In this document: one piece after another, positions 18,401 through 28,093 of the stretch | Position numbering within the stretch: the stretch's first letter is position 1 | How the letters are laid out: every line of letters begins with the position of its first letter | NCBI GenBank assembly: GCA_007751475.1 | Contig: CP036434.1 | Span: 3,601,524 to 3,665,523 of the forward strand | Length of the DNA: 64,000 nucleotides | Origin: Saltatorellus ferox | GTDB lineage: Bacteria; Planctomycetota; UBA1135; GCA-002686595 | Reading direction: 5' to 3' | Translations under genes and position numbers: made by a program | The notes under the pieces: generated by a model | Databases searched by the model: none | The model's input: only the letters and a program-made list of their open reading frames with translations | What the model was told of the DNA's origin: nothing

Positions 18401-19335
18401 CCGATCTCGCGGATAAGAAATCACCCGGCGCGGAGCCGCAAACGATGACGACAGGAGCGATTCTCGACGGCAAGGCCACGGCGGCCGAGGTTCGGGGTGA
18501 GGTGGCGGCGCTGTCCGCCGACCTCGCTCGCTCGGGCCGTGCGCCCGGCTTGACGGTCGTTCTCGTCGGCGACGACCCGGCGAGCCAGGTGTACGTGGGT
18601 GCCAAGGACCGGGCGGCCACCGCAGCAGGCTTCGAGGTGCATACCGTGCGGCTCCCCGCGACGGCCTCCCAGGAGGAGGTCATGGGGACGGTGCGCTCCC
18701 TCAACGAGGACGACCGCGTCGACGGGATTCTCGTTCAGCTGCCGCTGCCGAAGGGGCTCGACTCGGACGCCGTGATCGAATCGATCGATCCCACCAAGGA
18801 CGTGGACGGCCTGACCTCGTCCAGCGTGGCGAAGCTCGTGAGCGGTCGGGAGGGTCTGCTTCCTTGCACGCCTGCGGGCTGTATCGAGATCCTCGATCGC
18901 CACGGCGTGGACCTGTCGGGAAAGGACGTGGTCGTGATCGGCCGATCGATGCTGGTGGGCAAGCCGTTCGCACAGCTGGCGCTCGCGCGGAACGCGACGG
19001 TGACGATCTGCCATAGTCGGACCCGCGATCTGGCGGCCCACTGCCGCAGCGCCGATGTCATCGTCGCGGCGGTTGGCGTGCCGAAACTGGTGCAGGGCGG
19101 CTGGGTCAAGCCAGGCGCCGTGGTGCTCGATGTCGGCATCAATCGTGGCGACGACGGCAAGCTGGTCGGTGACGTGGACTTCGCCGCTGCGTCAGCCGTA
19201 GCCTCGCACATCACGCCGGTGCCGGGCGGCATCGGACCGATGACCATCGCGATGCTTCTCGCGAACACGCTTCGGGCTTCCGCAGCGCGGCAGGGAGTTC
19301 ACCTCGAGGGCCGGATCCCTGGCCCCACGCTCTAA
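18397..19335 (+). CDS. folD: Methylenetetrahydrofolate dehydrogenase/cyclohydrolase
   Basis: The 312-residue product carries all FolD signatures: SQVYVGAKDRAA with the catalytic Tyr and Lys, DGILVQLPLP, CTPAGCIEIL and the NADP site VIGRSMLVGKP near residue 190, then HITPVPGGIGPMT near the C-terminus. It interconverts 5,10-methylene- and 10-formyl-tetrahydrofolate. The start overlaps the ccsA stop; a second Met 16 residues in is a possible alternative that would remove a polar leader absent from most FolD proteins. Confidence 0.95.
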   Translation: MTDLADKKSPGAEPQTMTTGAILDGKATAAEVRGEVAALSADLARSGRAPGLTVVLVGDDPASQVYVGAKDRAATAAGFEVHTVRLPATASQEEVMGTVRSLNEDDRVDGILVQLPLPKGLDSDAVIESIDPTKDVDGLTSSSVAKLVSGREGLLPCTPAGCIEILDRHGVDLSGKDVVVIGRSMLVGKPFAQLALARNATVTICHSRTRDLAAHCRSADVIVAAVGVPKLVQGGWVKPGAVVLDVGINRGDDGKLVGDVDFAAASAVASHITPVPGGIGPMTIAMLLANTLRASAARQGVHLEGRIPGPTL

Positions 19336-19339
19336 CACG

Positions 19340-20179
19340 ATGGCCAGCTACGACGATGGATACGGATCCCAGCCGCGGATGCAGCTGGCTCTTCCACCCC
19401 TGACGGAGTGGGTCAAGAAGCTGATGATCGCGAACGCGGGCATCTTCTTGGCGCTCTTCCTGCTCGGGTTCTTCTCGCTGGGCGCCCAGAACGCGGTCAT
19501 CGACTTCCTCGGGATCAACCCCGGGATGTGGCGGTCGTTCATCCCTGCGATATGGCAGCCTGTGACCTACGCCTTCCTTCATGACACGCAGGGGCTCGGG
19601 CACCTCCTGTACAACATGCTGGGTCTCTTCTTCTTCGGCACGATGCTGGAGTCGATGATCGGTGGGCGGCGGTTCATCTTTTTCTACCTGACCGCGGCCG
19701 TCGTGGGCGCTCTGCTCCAGCTCGGTTTCATGCTGGCCATCGGTCGCGATACCGCGACCATCGGTGCGTCCGGCGCGGTGATGGGATTGATCGTGGCGGC
19801 GGCGACCTTGCAGCCACACGCCCAGGTGCTATTCATCTTCATTCCCCTGAAGCTCTGGGTCATGGCGTCGATCCTGGTGGCGATCGATGTCTTTCCTCTG
19901 CTGCTGGAACTCCAGAGAGGGCTGCCGCCCGGCCGGATCGCTCACATGGTCCATATCGGCGGAGCGGCGTACGGATTCCTGGCGGTGAAGCGGCGCTGGA
20001 TCTGGAAGGATCCCATCGCTGTCATCGAGCGGCGGCGCGCCGTCGCCGATACCGAGCGGCGGATCAGCGACGATGCTCGCATTGATCAGCTGCTGGCGAA
20101 AATCAGCCGCGAGGGGCTCGGGTCCCTCTCCAGGTCCGAGAAAACGTTCCTGAACAAGCGGTCCGCTCGTAAGAAGTAG
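19340..20179 (+). CDS. Rhomboid-family intramembrane serine protease
   Basis: The 279-residue product has six membrane segments. The HLLYNMLGLFFFG stretch near residue 88 holds the His/Asn of the oxyanion region, the catalytic Ser is in TIGASGAVMG near residue 144, and the catalytic His is in VHIGGAAYGF near residue 204. It would cleave membrane proteins within the bilayer. The cytoplasmic tail of about 65 residues is charged. Substrates are unknown; it follows folD by 4 bp and is probably cotranscribed. Confidence 0.9.
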   Translation: MASYDDGYGSQPRMQLALPPLTEWVKKLMIANAGIFLALFLLGFFSLGAQNAVIDFLGINPGMWRSFIPAIWQPVTYAFLHDTQGLGHLLYNMLGLFFFGTMLESMIGGRRFIFFYLTAAVVGALLQLGFMLAIGRDTATIGASGAVMGLIVAAATLQPHAQVLFIFIPLKLWVMASILVAIDVFPLLLELQRGLPPGRIAHMVHIGGAAYGFLAVKRRWIWKDPIAVIERRRAVADTERRISDDARIDQLLAKISREGLGSLSRSEKTFLNKRSARKK

Positions 20180-20319
20180 TGCGTACCTGACCGGCCTGCG
20201 AGGGGCCCTCGGCGAGTGTGGGGGTGTCTTTTGGGCGCTCCTGGACTACCAGAAGGGCTCCCAGAGCCGCGCCGCCGCCGTTATCATGGCTGCCTGGCCC
20301 CTCCCTTCGACCCCTGGAC

Positions 20320-22437
20320 ATGCCCATGCTTCGTCTCGCAGCTCCTTGCGCCTTCTCCGTACTCCTCGCCCTCGCGCCCGGGACGCTGGCGGCTCCTGCT
20401 GGCCTGGTCGTACCGGCGGCTGGCCTGGCAGCGGTCGCGTCCACCTCGGCGCAGTCCTCGCTGGATCGATTCCGCCTCGACTTCGATGCGGCGGTCAAGC
20501 AAGGGTCGAAGGCCAAGATGGACAAGCTCGTTCAGAGCCAGGAGGCCGACGCGATCTTCACGATCCTGATCACGGCGGAAGCGATCAGCTATGCGCCGAA
20601 CGACATTCTCTACGATCGCTTCAATGCTCTCAGGGACACCTGGACGCGGCTCTACGACAACGATTTCCCGGACCGGCTAGAACTCTACTTCGTCAACCTG
20701 ACCCAGGCCGAGAAGAAGATCCGCCGCAAGATCAAGGTCGAGTACGACAAGCTGGTGAAGCAGCGGACCGCGGCGGAGACCAGCAAGGACCCCGCCGAGC
20801 TCCTGAAGGTTGCCGAACGCTACGAGCGCCTCGCGGGTGAGTTCGAGAAGATCGGAGACAAGTGGTACGAGTCCGATTCGTTGATCTCTGCAGGCGCCCT
20901 CGCGGACGAGCAGTACCACAAGAAGAAGACGAACCTCCAGCGCGTCACGGAGCTGTATGAGAAGGGCCTCGCGCTGCGTGAGGAGCTCGGAGTCAAGGAC
21001 CTCACCTACAAGCGTGTCCACCCGCGGTTGCGGGCGCTCGTCGGCATGGGGTTCGGTTCTGGCGCCGCGAAGAAGCCTGAGCCCGTCACCGGCAAGCCGG
21101 ACGAGACGCCCAACGAGGATGATCCGAAGGACGATCCCGAGGATGGGAAAGCGCCCGTCGCCGGCGGCGCGTTGACCGCCAAGCTCTCCTTCCAGGAGAT
21201 CAAGGGCCTCAAGGACGACCAGCGGCCCAACTACTACCTCGACGAGCACCGTCAGATCTGGCCTGCGGTTCAACTCCGGGCGCCGGGGAGCAAGTCTGAC
21301 ATCCCGCGCCTCGGGCCGAACGGTCCCCAGATCATTCGTGAAGGAGCGGCCAAGGTCATGATCGACCTCGATCGCGATGGTACCGGCGATATGGAGTGGC
21401 CTGCGAAGGGCAAGCTCGACACCGTCGTCATGGAGATCGGTGAAGGCGCGGCGAAGCGGAAGTGGGGGCTCATGGTCGAAGTCGGCCGGACCCAGGACTT
21501 CTACCAGGGTCAGCAGATGAACCTGGCGCCGACGAGCGATCAGATGAGCCTCTTCTATATCCCCGGTGGCTACATGGCGGGTGAGGTCGCCGGGGTCGAG
21601 ATCGAACTGTACGACGACAACCTCGACGGCGTCTATGGCTCCATGCCGTCGGCCTGGGCCCACACGCAGCTCAAGTCAGGGATGACCCAGCCCGAGGTTG
21701 ATTCCATCCGTATCGACGGGGAGAAGATGGCTCAGCCCATGAGCCAGTACGTCAACCTGGGATCCGCCGGGTGGCACGCGCTGACCGTGTTGAACGCGGG
21801 GACGGAGGTCTCCGTGGAGCCGGTCACCTTCAAGACGGGGACTCTTCAGCTCAAGGCGAAAGGGGTGAAGCCGGACATCGTGATCCTCAAAGGGAACGGC
21901 GGCGTGCTCGGCGAAACCTTCGTCAACATCGGGGGCGGCGGTAAGGTCGAGGTGCCGGAAGGGCGCTGGGACCTTTACTTCGGGATCGTGCGCGAAGGAA
22001 AGAAGATGCAGGCCATGAAGGCTGTGATCCTCCCCTCGGACAGCTCGCCCGGCTACCTGGTGAAGGAGGGGGAGAACGTCGAGGTGACCCTGGGAGCCCC
22101 CTACAGCTTCGGTTTCGACGTGTCCCGCCAGCAAGAGTCGGCCACGGTGAAGGGGATGTCGGTCCAGGTGATCGGCGCCGGGGGCGAGGCCTACGACCGG
22201 TTCTACGGAGCGGTGCCCCAGCCGGAGGCTTTCATCCGGAAGAAGGGGTCCAAGCGGGCCTTCGAGTCCGAGAAGATGCACCCCGCTGTCTCGCTGGACG
22301 ATCTCACGAAGTACGGGTGGGATCAGTTCTGGAAGCCGCTCGACGTGTTGTTCGACACCAAGGGCGAAGAAGTCGAGGTTCAGCTGATCGAGAAGAAGAA
22401 CAAGCTGTTCGGAAGCATCGAGTCGGAGTGGCTGTAG
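20320..22437 (+). CDS. Large secreted protein of unknown function
   Basis: The start at MPMLRLAAP gives a clear signal peptide and a 705-residue product; the longer frame from 20218 adds a Pro/Arg-rich stretch with no support. Residues 45-245 are helical and charged. A Pro/Asp/Glu linker lies near residues 250-290. The C-terminal 400 residues are beta-rich, with repeated phrases about setting and getting physical values (VMIDLDRDGTGDMEW, FYIPGGYMAGEVAGVEIELYDDN). The DRDGTGD loop resembles a calcium-binding loop. No family is recognised. It precedes serS by 13 bp without an obvious functional link. Confidence 0.72.
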   Translation: MPMLRLAAPCAFSVLLALAPGTLAAPAGLVVPAAGLAAVASTSAQSSLDRFRLDFDAAVKQGSKAKMDKLVQSQEADAIFTILITAEAISYAPNDILYDRFNALRDTWTRLYDNDFPDRLELYFVNLTQAEKKIRRKIKVEYDKLVKQRTAAETSKDPAELLKVAERYERLAGEFEKIGDKWYESDSLISAGALADEQYHKKKTNLQRVTELYEKGLALREELGVKDLTYKRVHPRLRALVGMGFGSGAAKKPEPVTGKPDETPNEDDPKDDPEDGKAPVAGGALTAKLSFQEIKGLKDDQRPNYYLDEHRQIWPAVQLRAPGSKSDIPRLGPNGPQIIREGAAKVMIDLDRDGTGDMEWPAKGKLDTVVMEIGEGAAKRKWGLMVEVGRTQDFYQGQQMNLAPTSDQMSLFYIPGGYMAGEVAGVEIELYDDNLDGVYGSMPSAWAHTQLKSGMTQPEVDSIRIDGEKMAQPMSQYVNLGSAGWHALTVLNAGTEVSVEPVTFKTGTLQLKAKGVKPDIVILKGNGGVLGETFVNIGGGGKVEVPEGRWDLYFGIVREGKKMQAMKAVILPSDSSPGYLVKEGENVEVTLGAPYSFGFDVSRQQESATVKGMSVQVIGAGGEAYDRFYGAVPQPEAFIRKKGSKRAFESEKMHPAVSLDDLTKYGWDQFWKPLDVLFDTKGEEVEVQLIEKKNKLFGSIESEWL

Positions 22438-22450
22438 TAACTTCCCCCGC

Positions 22451-23731
22451 ATGCTCGACCTGAAATTCATCGTTCAGAACCCCGACGTCGTCAAGGCCGG
22501 GGCGGCCAAGAAGCGTATCCCCTGCGACGTGGACCGAATCGTCGCGCTCGACGAGGAGCGTCGCGAGCTGGTGGGATCCGTGGATGCACTCCGCGCCGCC
22601 AAGAAGGTAGCCGGGAAGAAGATCGCGGAGGCCGCGCCGGCAGACAGGGCGGCCCTCGTCGCGGCTCAATCGGACGACACCGGCCGACTGAAGGAGCTGG
22701 AGGCCAAGCAGAAGGAGGTCCAGGAAGAACTGGACGCCCTGCTGCTCTTGGTTCCCAACGTGCCCGCGGACGAAGTCCCCGAAGGTGCTACCGACGCGGA
22801 CAACGTCGAGATGCGAAAGGTGGGTGTACCCCGGGCCTTCGACTTCGAGCCGCGGTCGCACTCGGAGCTCGGCGAAATCCACCACTGGATCGACTCCGTG
22901 CGTGGGGCCAGGCTCTCGGGTTCCCGCAACTACGTGCTCCTCGGCGACATGGCGCTGCTGGAGCATGCCATCATGCGCTTCGCCTTCGACTCGATGGTCG
23001 CGCGTGGATTCACTCCGCTGTCGGTTCCGACCCTCGTGCGGCGCGAGACGATGGTGGGGACAGGCTACTTCCCGGGCGGCGAGGACCAGGCGTATCGCTG
23101 CGACGAGCGGGATGATCTCTGCCTCGTCGGAACCGCCGAGGTCCCGGTCACGGCGCTCTATCAGGACGAGATCCTGGACGGCAAGGACCTGCCCATGAAG
23201 TTCGTGGCGCAGTCGACCTGCTACCGCCGTGAGGCGGGTACGTACGGCAAGGACACCAAGGGCCTCTACCGCGTGCACCAGTTCCAGAAGGTCGAGCAGG
23301 TGATCCTCGATATTGCGGACGAAGCGCGTAGTCTCGCTCACCACGAGGCGATCCTCGGGAACTCGGAGGCGATCCTGCAGTCGCTCGATCTGCCGTACCG
23401 TGTGGTGAACGTCTGCGGCGGGGACCTCGGTCAGCCGCAGATCCAGAAGTTCGACATCGAGACCTGGATGCCCTCGCGTGAAGGCTACGGGGAGACCCAC
23501 AGCGCCTCGCGTTTCCACGACTTCCAGGCGCGGAGACTCAACCTTCGGTACCGCGACGAGGAGGGGAAGGTGCGCCATGTGCACACCCTCAACAACACGG
23601 TGGCCGCCTCGACGAGGATGATCATCGCGCTGGTGGAGAATCACCAGAACGCCGACGGCACGGTTTCGATTCCCGAGGCTCTCCAGAGCTATTTGGGCGG
23701 CAGGAAGTCGATCGGGCGTCCGATAGAGTAG
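22451..23731 (+). CDS. serS: Seryl-tRNA synthetase
   Basis: The 426-residue product starts MLDLKFIVQNPDVVK, with the N-terminal coiled-coil tRNA-binding arm (about residues 30-105), then the class II core: motif 2 CYRREAGTYGKDTKGLYRVH near residue 258 and motif 3 region TRMIIALVENHQNADG near residue 390. It charges tRNA-Ser (and serine onto tRNA-Sec where present). Length and motifs are normal. About 230 bp without a visible feature follow before the next gene. Confidence 0.97.
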   Translation: MLDLKFIVQNPDVVKAGAAKKRIPCDVDRIVALDEERRELVGSVDALRAAKKVAGKKIAEAAPADRAALVAAQSDDTGRLKELEAKQKEVQEELDALLLLVPNVPADEVPEGATDADNVEMRKVGVPRAFDFEPRSHSELGEIHHWIDSVRGARLSGSRNYVLLGDMALLEHAIMRFAFDSMVARGFTPLSVPTLVRRETMVGTGYFPGGEDQAYRCDERDDLCLVGTAEVPVTALYQDEILDGKDLPMKFVAQSTCYRREAGTYGKDTKGLYRVHQFQKVEQVILDIADEARSLAHHEAILGNSEAILQSLDLPYRVVNVCGGDLGQPQIQKFDIETWMPSREGYGETHSASRFHDFQARRLNLRYRDEEGKVRHVHTLNNTVAASTRMIIALVENHQNADGTVSIPEALQSYLGGRKSIGRPIE

Positions 23732-23964
23732 GCAGGAGCGCTTTCCTCGGCCGTTTCGAGGGAGGGGCGTGAGTCCTGGCTCATCCTGACAGCCATTTCA
23801 TGTGTCCCTTGCTTGGGAACTATGGGGGCGGTGCATCATCCTCTTGCCTGCACGAAGCCTTTCGAGCAGCGTTAGCTGGTTCGAGGGTGGTGCAGGGCCT
23901 GGAGGCAAAATAGCGATCCAGGGGGATCCGGTGCAGTGAGCATTCGGAAGGGGGGATCGAAGGC

Positions 23965-25764
23965 ATGAAGTTCAGAACATCGGTACGTCGCGAAGGTTCA
24001 GGGTGTCGGCGAGATGTCGCGCGGAGAGTGCCTGCTGCGGCCCTCTTGCTCGGTGTGTGGTTAACGACCGCTGCAGAAGCCGCCATTCCACAGGGGGCAC
24101 CGCCCTTCAATCAGCCACTGCCATCGCCGGCCGCCACGTTCCGTGCGCGCTTCGGGACGGCCGTGGCGGCCTCGGAGAGGACCGCGATCATCGGCGCACC
24201 CGGGGACAGCGCATCCGGAGTGGACGCGGGAGCCGTGCACGTCTTCCTGCGTGAGGAGTTGACCGGTGCGTTCACGATCTCCCAGGAACTCCGCCCTACG
24301 GCGGTGAACTCTTTCGATCGCTTCGGCGAGGCGATCGCCATCGGCGGGAACCTGCTCGTCGTGGGCGCCAAGGGCGACGACCAGGCCGCTCCGAATGCCG
24401 GAGCCGCGTACGTCTTCCGCCGCTTCGGTTTTGGCTCGCCCTTCGTCCTCGTCGACAAACTCGTGGCGCCGAACGCCGGAATCAACGACGGCTTCGGCTG
24501 CTCCGTCGCGGTCCTCGCCGACAAGATTGCGGTCGGCGCACCGCGGGCTGACGAGACCGCCTTCGATGCGGGGACGGTTTACACCTACACCTTCGACCTC
24601 GCCGCCAACACGGTCACGCTCGATGGGCTGATTCAGGATCCGACCGGCCGCGCGGGGGACGGTTTCGGTGAAGCGCTCGCCGTGGCGCCCGCGACGCTGG
24701 CCGTGGGGGCCGCGCGCCTGGATGCGCCGTCGGGTCCCCAGAACTCGGGCGGCGTCGTGATCTACGAGGCGCAGGGAGCCACCGGGATGCAGAACTGGGT
24801 CAAGGTCCAGACGCTCTTCCCGAGTCAGCCGACCGCCTACGCGGGTTTCGGCAGCGCACTCGCCATGGAACCTCCCCGCCAGGGCGCGACGGGGACACTC
24901 GTGGTGGGGGCTCCGGAGGCCATGAACGGGTCACTGATCGAGAAGGGAACCGTTTCCATTTACACGTCGGCGCTGCCGGTGAGCTGGGGGCTCGTCTTTA
25001 CCTACGGGCTGAACGAACCGGGCGGCGGCAATCGTCTGGGCGCGAGCGTCGCGATCCAGGATGACGTTGTGCTGGCGGGAGCTCCGGGCCGCACGGCTGC
25101 CGCGACGGCTGGCGGGCCACTGCTCACCAACCGGGGCTCCGTCGATCTCCTGCGACGGTCGCCGACCACCGGCTGGAGCAAGGAGCGCACCATTCAGCTG
25201 CCCCAGTCCGACGAGTACTGGTACGTCGGCGCGTCGGTCGCCATGCGATCTGGCTATCCCCTGATCGGCGCCCCCGGGGCGGAGTTCACCCCCGGCATCG
25301 ACGAACAGGGAACGGCCTGGTCGGTTTGCTACGCGTGGGCTCCGCTGGGCGAGCTGCTCTGCGCCCCGGCGGTGCCGAACTCGACGGGGCGCGCGGCGTC
25401 ACTCGTCGCGAGGGGGAGCGACGTGGCGAACGATCGCAATCTGACGCTGGAGGCAGCCTTCTTGCCACGCTTCAGCTTTGCCTATGCCCTAGCCAGCCTG
25501 AACTCCGGCTTCTCTGCCGCACCGGGCGGAAGCCAGGGCAACATCTGCCTTTCGGGTGGCGTCGGGCGCCTCGTGCAGGACTTCACCCAGGCAGGAACCG
25601 ACGGCCGCATCGACATCGTCATCAACACGGCGTCGCTGCCACAGCCGATCGGTACGGCCTCGGTCTCGGCAGGTGAAACCTGGTGGTTCCAGGTGTGGTA
25701 CCGCGACGCCAACCCGGCGGTCACGTCCAACTTCACGGACGCGGTTGGTATCGCGTTCAGGTAG
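23965..25764 (+). CDS. Secreted FG-GAP repeat protein with shared C-terminal module
   Basis: The 599-residue protein has a signal peptide (hydrophobic core near residues 20-32) and then about seven FG-GAP units, for example RFGTAVAASERTAIIGAPGD, FGEAIAIGGNLLVVGAKGDD and FGCSVAVLADKIAVGAPRAD, which form a seven-bladed integrin-like propeller. The last 130 residues start at CAPAVPNSTGRAASL and end WWFQVWYRDANP...; the same module ends the proteins at 56450 and 62263. The protein is probably surface-exposed or released. A GGAAGGGGG-like purine stretch precedes the start (ribosome site). Confidence 0.8.
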   Translation: MKFRTSVRREGSGCRRDVARRVPAAALLLGVWLTTAAEAAIPQGAPPFNQPLPSPAATFRARFGTAVAASERTAIIGAPGDSASGVDAGAVHVFLREELTGAFTISQELRPTAVNSFDRFGEAIAIGGNLLVVGAKGDDQAAPNAGAAYVFRRFGFGSPFVLVDKLVAPNAGINDGFGCSVAVLADKIAVGAPRADETAFDAGTVYTYTFDLAANTVTLDGLIQDPTGRAGDGFGEALAVAPATLAVGAARLDAPSGPQNSGGVVIYEAQGATGMQNWVKVQTLFPSQPTAYAGFGSALAMEPPRQGATGTLVVGAPEAMNGSLIEKGTVSIYTSALPVSWGLVFTYGLNEPGGGNRLGASVAIQDDVVLAGAPGRTAAATAGGPLLTNRGSVDLLRRSPTTGWSKERTIQLPQSDEYWYVGASVAMRSGYPLIGAPGAEFTPGIDEQGTAWSVCYAWAPLGELLCAPAVPNSTGRAASLVARGSDVANDRNLTLEAAFLPRFSFAYALASLNSGFSAAPGGSQGNICLSGGVGRLVQDFTQAGTDGRIDIVINTASLPQPIGTASVSAGETWWFQVWYRDANPAVTSNFTDAVGIAFR

Positions 25765-25811
25765 CGAAGGAGGTCAGGCCGCTCCAAGGGCTGAAGGACG
25801 GGTTTGACCGT

Positions 25812-26807
25812 TCACTTCGCGTCCTTGAAGCCCTGGCCGTCTCCCCCGGGGGGCGGCGTGCTGCCGTCCTGCGTGGGCGGGGTATTATCGCCGGGCGGGA
25901 CAGGCGCGTTCGGATCCGTCGCGCCGCCAGCCGACGGAGCGGGAGGAATCCCCAGTCGCGGGATGGCGCCTTCTTCGACCCGCAAGACGCTCGGGAAACG
26001 GTAGTTCCGCACGTAGGTGATCGTGCGCTTGTCCGCTCCGCTGAAGTCCATCGACTCGCGATCGATGCGGGGCTTCAGCTCGATCGTCAGCGAGATTCGG
26101 ATCCACGCGGGCAGGCCGCCCACGCTGTCCTCGTTCGACCCTGCGTTCGACGTGCCGCCCACGTTGGCGACGGGGCCTGATCCAGGGAGCGGCGCCACGC
26201 TGTCCGCGTTCCACTCGTCCTCCGGCTCGGGGTCGGGACCGTCCTCGAGGAACACCTCGATATTGAGCCCCTTCACCTGGTCCGAGAGGAAGGTGTAATC
26301 GCCGCCCTCCATGGGCTCGGTGTCGACGCCGAAGTCCTCGCGGCGATAGATCTCCAGGAACTCGTCGTTCTCGGGGCTAGGGCGAAGGACGTAGCCCACC
26401 TCGTTGATGTCCGCGCGCAACGGCTCGTCGTCGTCATCGGTCAGGATCAGCAGCGAGTCCGTCGTCGTGACGAAGTCGATGCGGTCTGCGTCCTGGCCGT
26501 TGACGGTTCGATCCGTGATCTTGAGCCATTGCGTCCGCGGTCGGCCGGTGGTGATGAGCCCATCCAGGTCGCGGGTGATCATCTCCAGGACCGCGGGGCC
26601 CGCGAGCTGGGTCTCCTGGAAATTATGGATCGTGTCCCGCGTGCGGCGGGCGGCCTGCATGAGCTTCGTGATGCTGACCATCATCATGCCCATGATCATG
26701 GCGACGAGCATCACCTCCACGAGCGTGAAGCCCGATCGCATCGATCCCGGGATGGAGGACGTCGCGCGACGGCGATCTGGCATTCTGTGCTTCATCACGT
26801 CGTTCAC
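25812..26807 (-). CDS. gspJ: Type II secretion minor pseudopilin, GspJ-like
   Basis: The start is placed at the GTG overlapping the gspI stop (GTGA), giving 331 residues; ATG at 26795 is an alternative. The prepilin site is RSGFTLVEVMLVAMIM with Glu at +5. The globular domain includes FLSDQVKGLNIEVFLEDGPD and RISLTIELKPR, consistent with GspJ. The final 40 residues form a Pro/Gly/Asn/Asp-rich tail, which standard GspJ lacks. It would cap the pseudopilus together with GspI and GspK-type proteins. It is the last gene of the gsp operon. Confidence 0.82.
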   Translation of the reverse strand: MNDVMKHRMPDRRRATSSIPGSMRSGFTLVEVMLVAMIMGMMMVSITKLMQAARRTRDTIHNFQETQLAGPAVLEMITRDLDGLITTGRPRTQWLKITDRTVNGQDADRIDFVTTTDSLLILTDDDDEPLRADINEVGYVLRPSPENDEFLEIYRREDFGVDTEPMEGGDYTFLSDQVKGLNIEVFLEDGPDPEPEDEWNADSVAPLPGSGPVANVGGTSNAGSNEDSVGGLPAWIRISLTIELKPRIDRESMDFSGADKRTITYVRNYRFPSVLRVEEGAIPRLGIPPAPSAGGATDPNAPVPPGDNTPPTQDGSTPPPGGDGQGFKDAK

Positions 26808-27445
26808 CCGCCGCTCCTGGCCGCGTCTTCCCCGGTCCCGCCCGGCGGGTTCCCACCGGCGGGAGCCGCGGCGCCTTCGCCGGCCGCGATGTCTTCCTCG
26901 CTCGGACCGTAGATCTCCTCCCAGGGACACCATCTCTCGAGGACGATCTCGTTGGAGAAGTCCTTGACCTTCTGGAAGGTCACGCGGATGCGGATCTTCT
27001 CGAACGGCTCGGCGGGCGCTTCCCCGTCCTCGTACTCCTCTTCTTCCGAGTCCGAGCGGTTGCGCTCCTCCCAGTCGCGGCGGGCCGCGAAGTTGTCGAA
27101 GGGGCGCTCGTCGTCGGTGGCCTGCTCCTCGAAGACGTCTTCACCGAGGGCCACTTCCCACAGGAAGTCAGGCTCGTCCTGCTCCGCGAAGGTGCCGTTC
27201 ATGCCGGATTCGAGCTCGTCGCGCCACAGGCCGACGGTGATCTCCCCGAGCATGCCCTGGGCCAGTTCGTAGGCCGTCTTTTTCTGGCGCGTCTGGAAGG
27301 CGCTCAGCTTGGCGCCCTCCATGCCCTGGAGCACGGTGACGAGCACGAGCGCCACGATGGCGAGCGTCAGCGCGGCTTCGACGAGCGTGAAACCTGCCCC
27401 GGCGGGGTTCGTCCGTCTGCAGCTGCGAGGAGGGGGGAGACGCAT
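26804..27445 (-). CDS. gspI: Type II secretion minor pseudopilin, GspI-like
   Basis: The start at MRLPPPRSCRR was chosen because it overlaps the gspH stop (TGATG) and leads into the prepilin site AGFTLVEAALTLAIVALV with Glu at +5. The product is 213 residues, longer than usual GspI (about 125), with an acidic insert (SDSEEEEYEDGE) near residue 120 and a Gly/Pro/Ala-rich tail. It would be an early component of the pseudopilus tip. Position between H and J supports the assignment more than sequence does. Confidence 0.78.
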   Translation of the reverse strand: MRLPPPRSCRRTNPAGAGFTLVEAALTLAIVALVLVTVLQGMEGAKLSAFQTRQKKTAYELAQGMLGEITVGLWRDELESGMNGTFAEQDEPDFLWEVALGEDVFEEQATDDERPFDNFAARRDWEERNRSDSEEEEYEDGEAPAEPFEKIRIRVTFQKVKDFSNEIVLERWCPWEEIYGPSEEDIAAGEGAAAPAGGNPPGGTGEDAARSGG

Positions 27446-28011
27446 CAGTCGAAGTCTCCGTCGTCCGGAGCCTCCCGCGTGAAGATGCCGCGGTGGAACT
27501 TGAAGGTGCCCGTGAGCGCCATGACCTCCACGGTGTAGAAGTTGTCGTAGGCGGGCTGCGCGAGGACGACCTGGTGGTCCGAGGCGGCCCCGCGCGGGTC
27601 GAAGCGGGCGTAGCAGTGCCCGTCTGCGTAGATCTCGCCCGTGATCGCGACGCTGGCGAACTCCACGCCCGGCGGCAGAAGCTCCCACGCGAGGGCGAAC
27701 TGTTCGTCCTCGGTCATCTCTTCCTGGATGAAGCGCGTCCCGTCCTTGGCGAACGGCGTCACCATGCGGTAGCGATGCTCGTCGAGGTCGTACTCGACGT
27801 AGAACTCGAGGCCGCGGCCCACGGATTCGGAGCGCGCATTCCGGAGCAGCGCCGTCAGGTTCCGGACCGCCGTGTTCAGGCGCTCCTTGGGCAGCATCGA
27901 GTCGAGGCTGCCGCCCACGACCGTCGCCATGAGCGCGATGACCGCCACGACGAGCATCATCTCGGTGAGCGTGAATCCCGCTCGAGCTCGCTTTGGGTGT
28001 CGTGGCGTCAT
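27445..28011 (-). CDS. gspH: Type II secretion pseudopilin, GspH-like
   Basis: The ATG at 28011 gives 188 residues; an upstream GTG at 28032 is possible and neither has a strong ribosome site. The prepilin motif is AGFTLTEMMLVVAVIALMA. The RLNTAVRNLTALLRNARSESV helix after the membrane part is the typical GspH/FimT pattern. It is a minor pseudopilin of the type II secretion system. Confidence 0.82.
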   Translation of the reverse strand: MTPRHPKRARAGFTLTEMMLVVAVIALMATVVGGSLDSMLPKERLNTAVRNLTALLRNARSESVGRGLEFYVEYDLDEHRYRMVTPFAKDGTRFIQEEMTEDEQFALAWELLPPGVEFASVAITGEIYADGHCYARFDPRGAASDHQVVLAQPAYDNFYTVEVMALTGTFKFHRGIFTREAPDDGDFD

Positions 28012-28093
28012 GGGAGGTTCACCAGGGCGCACATCGCGTCCGCGGTCTTCGGAAAAGGACCCGAGCAGGCCCCGCTGTTCGATCCGGCGAGAA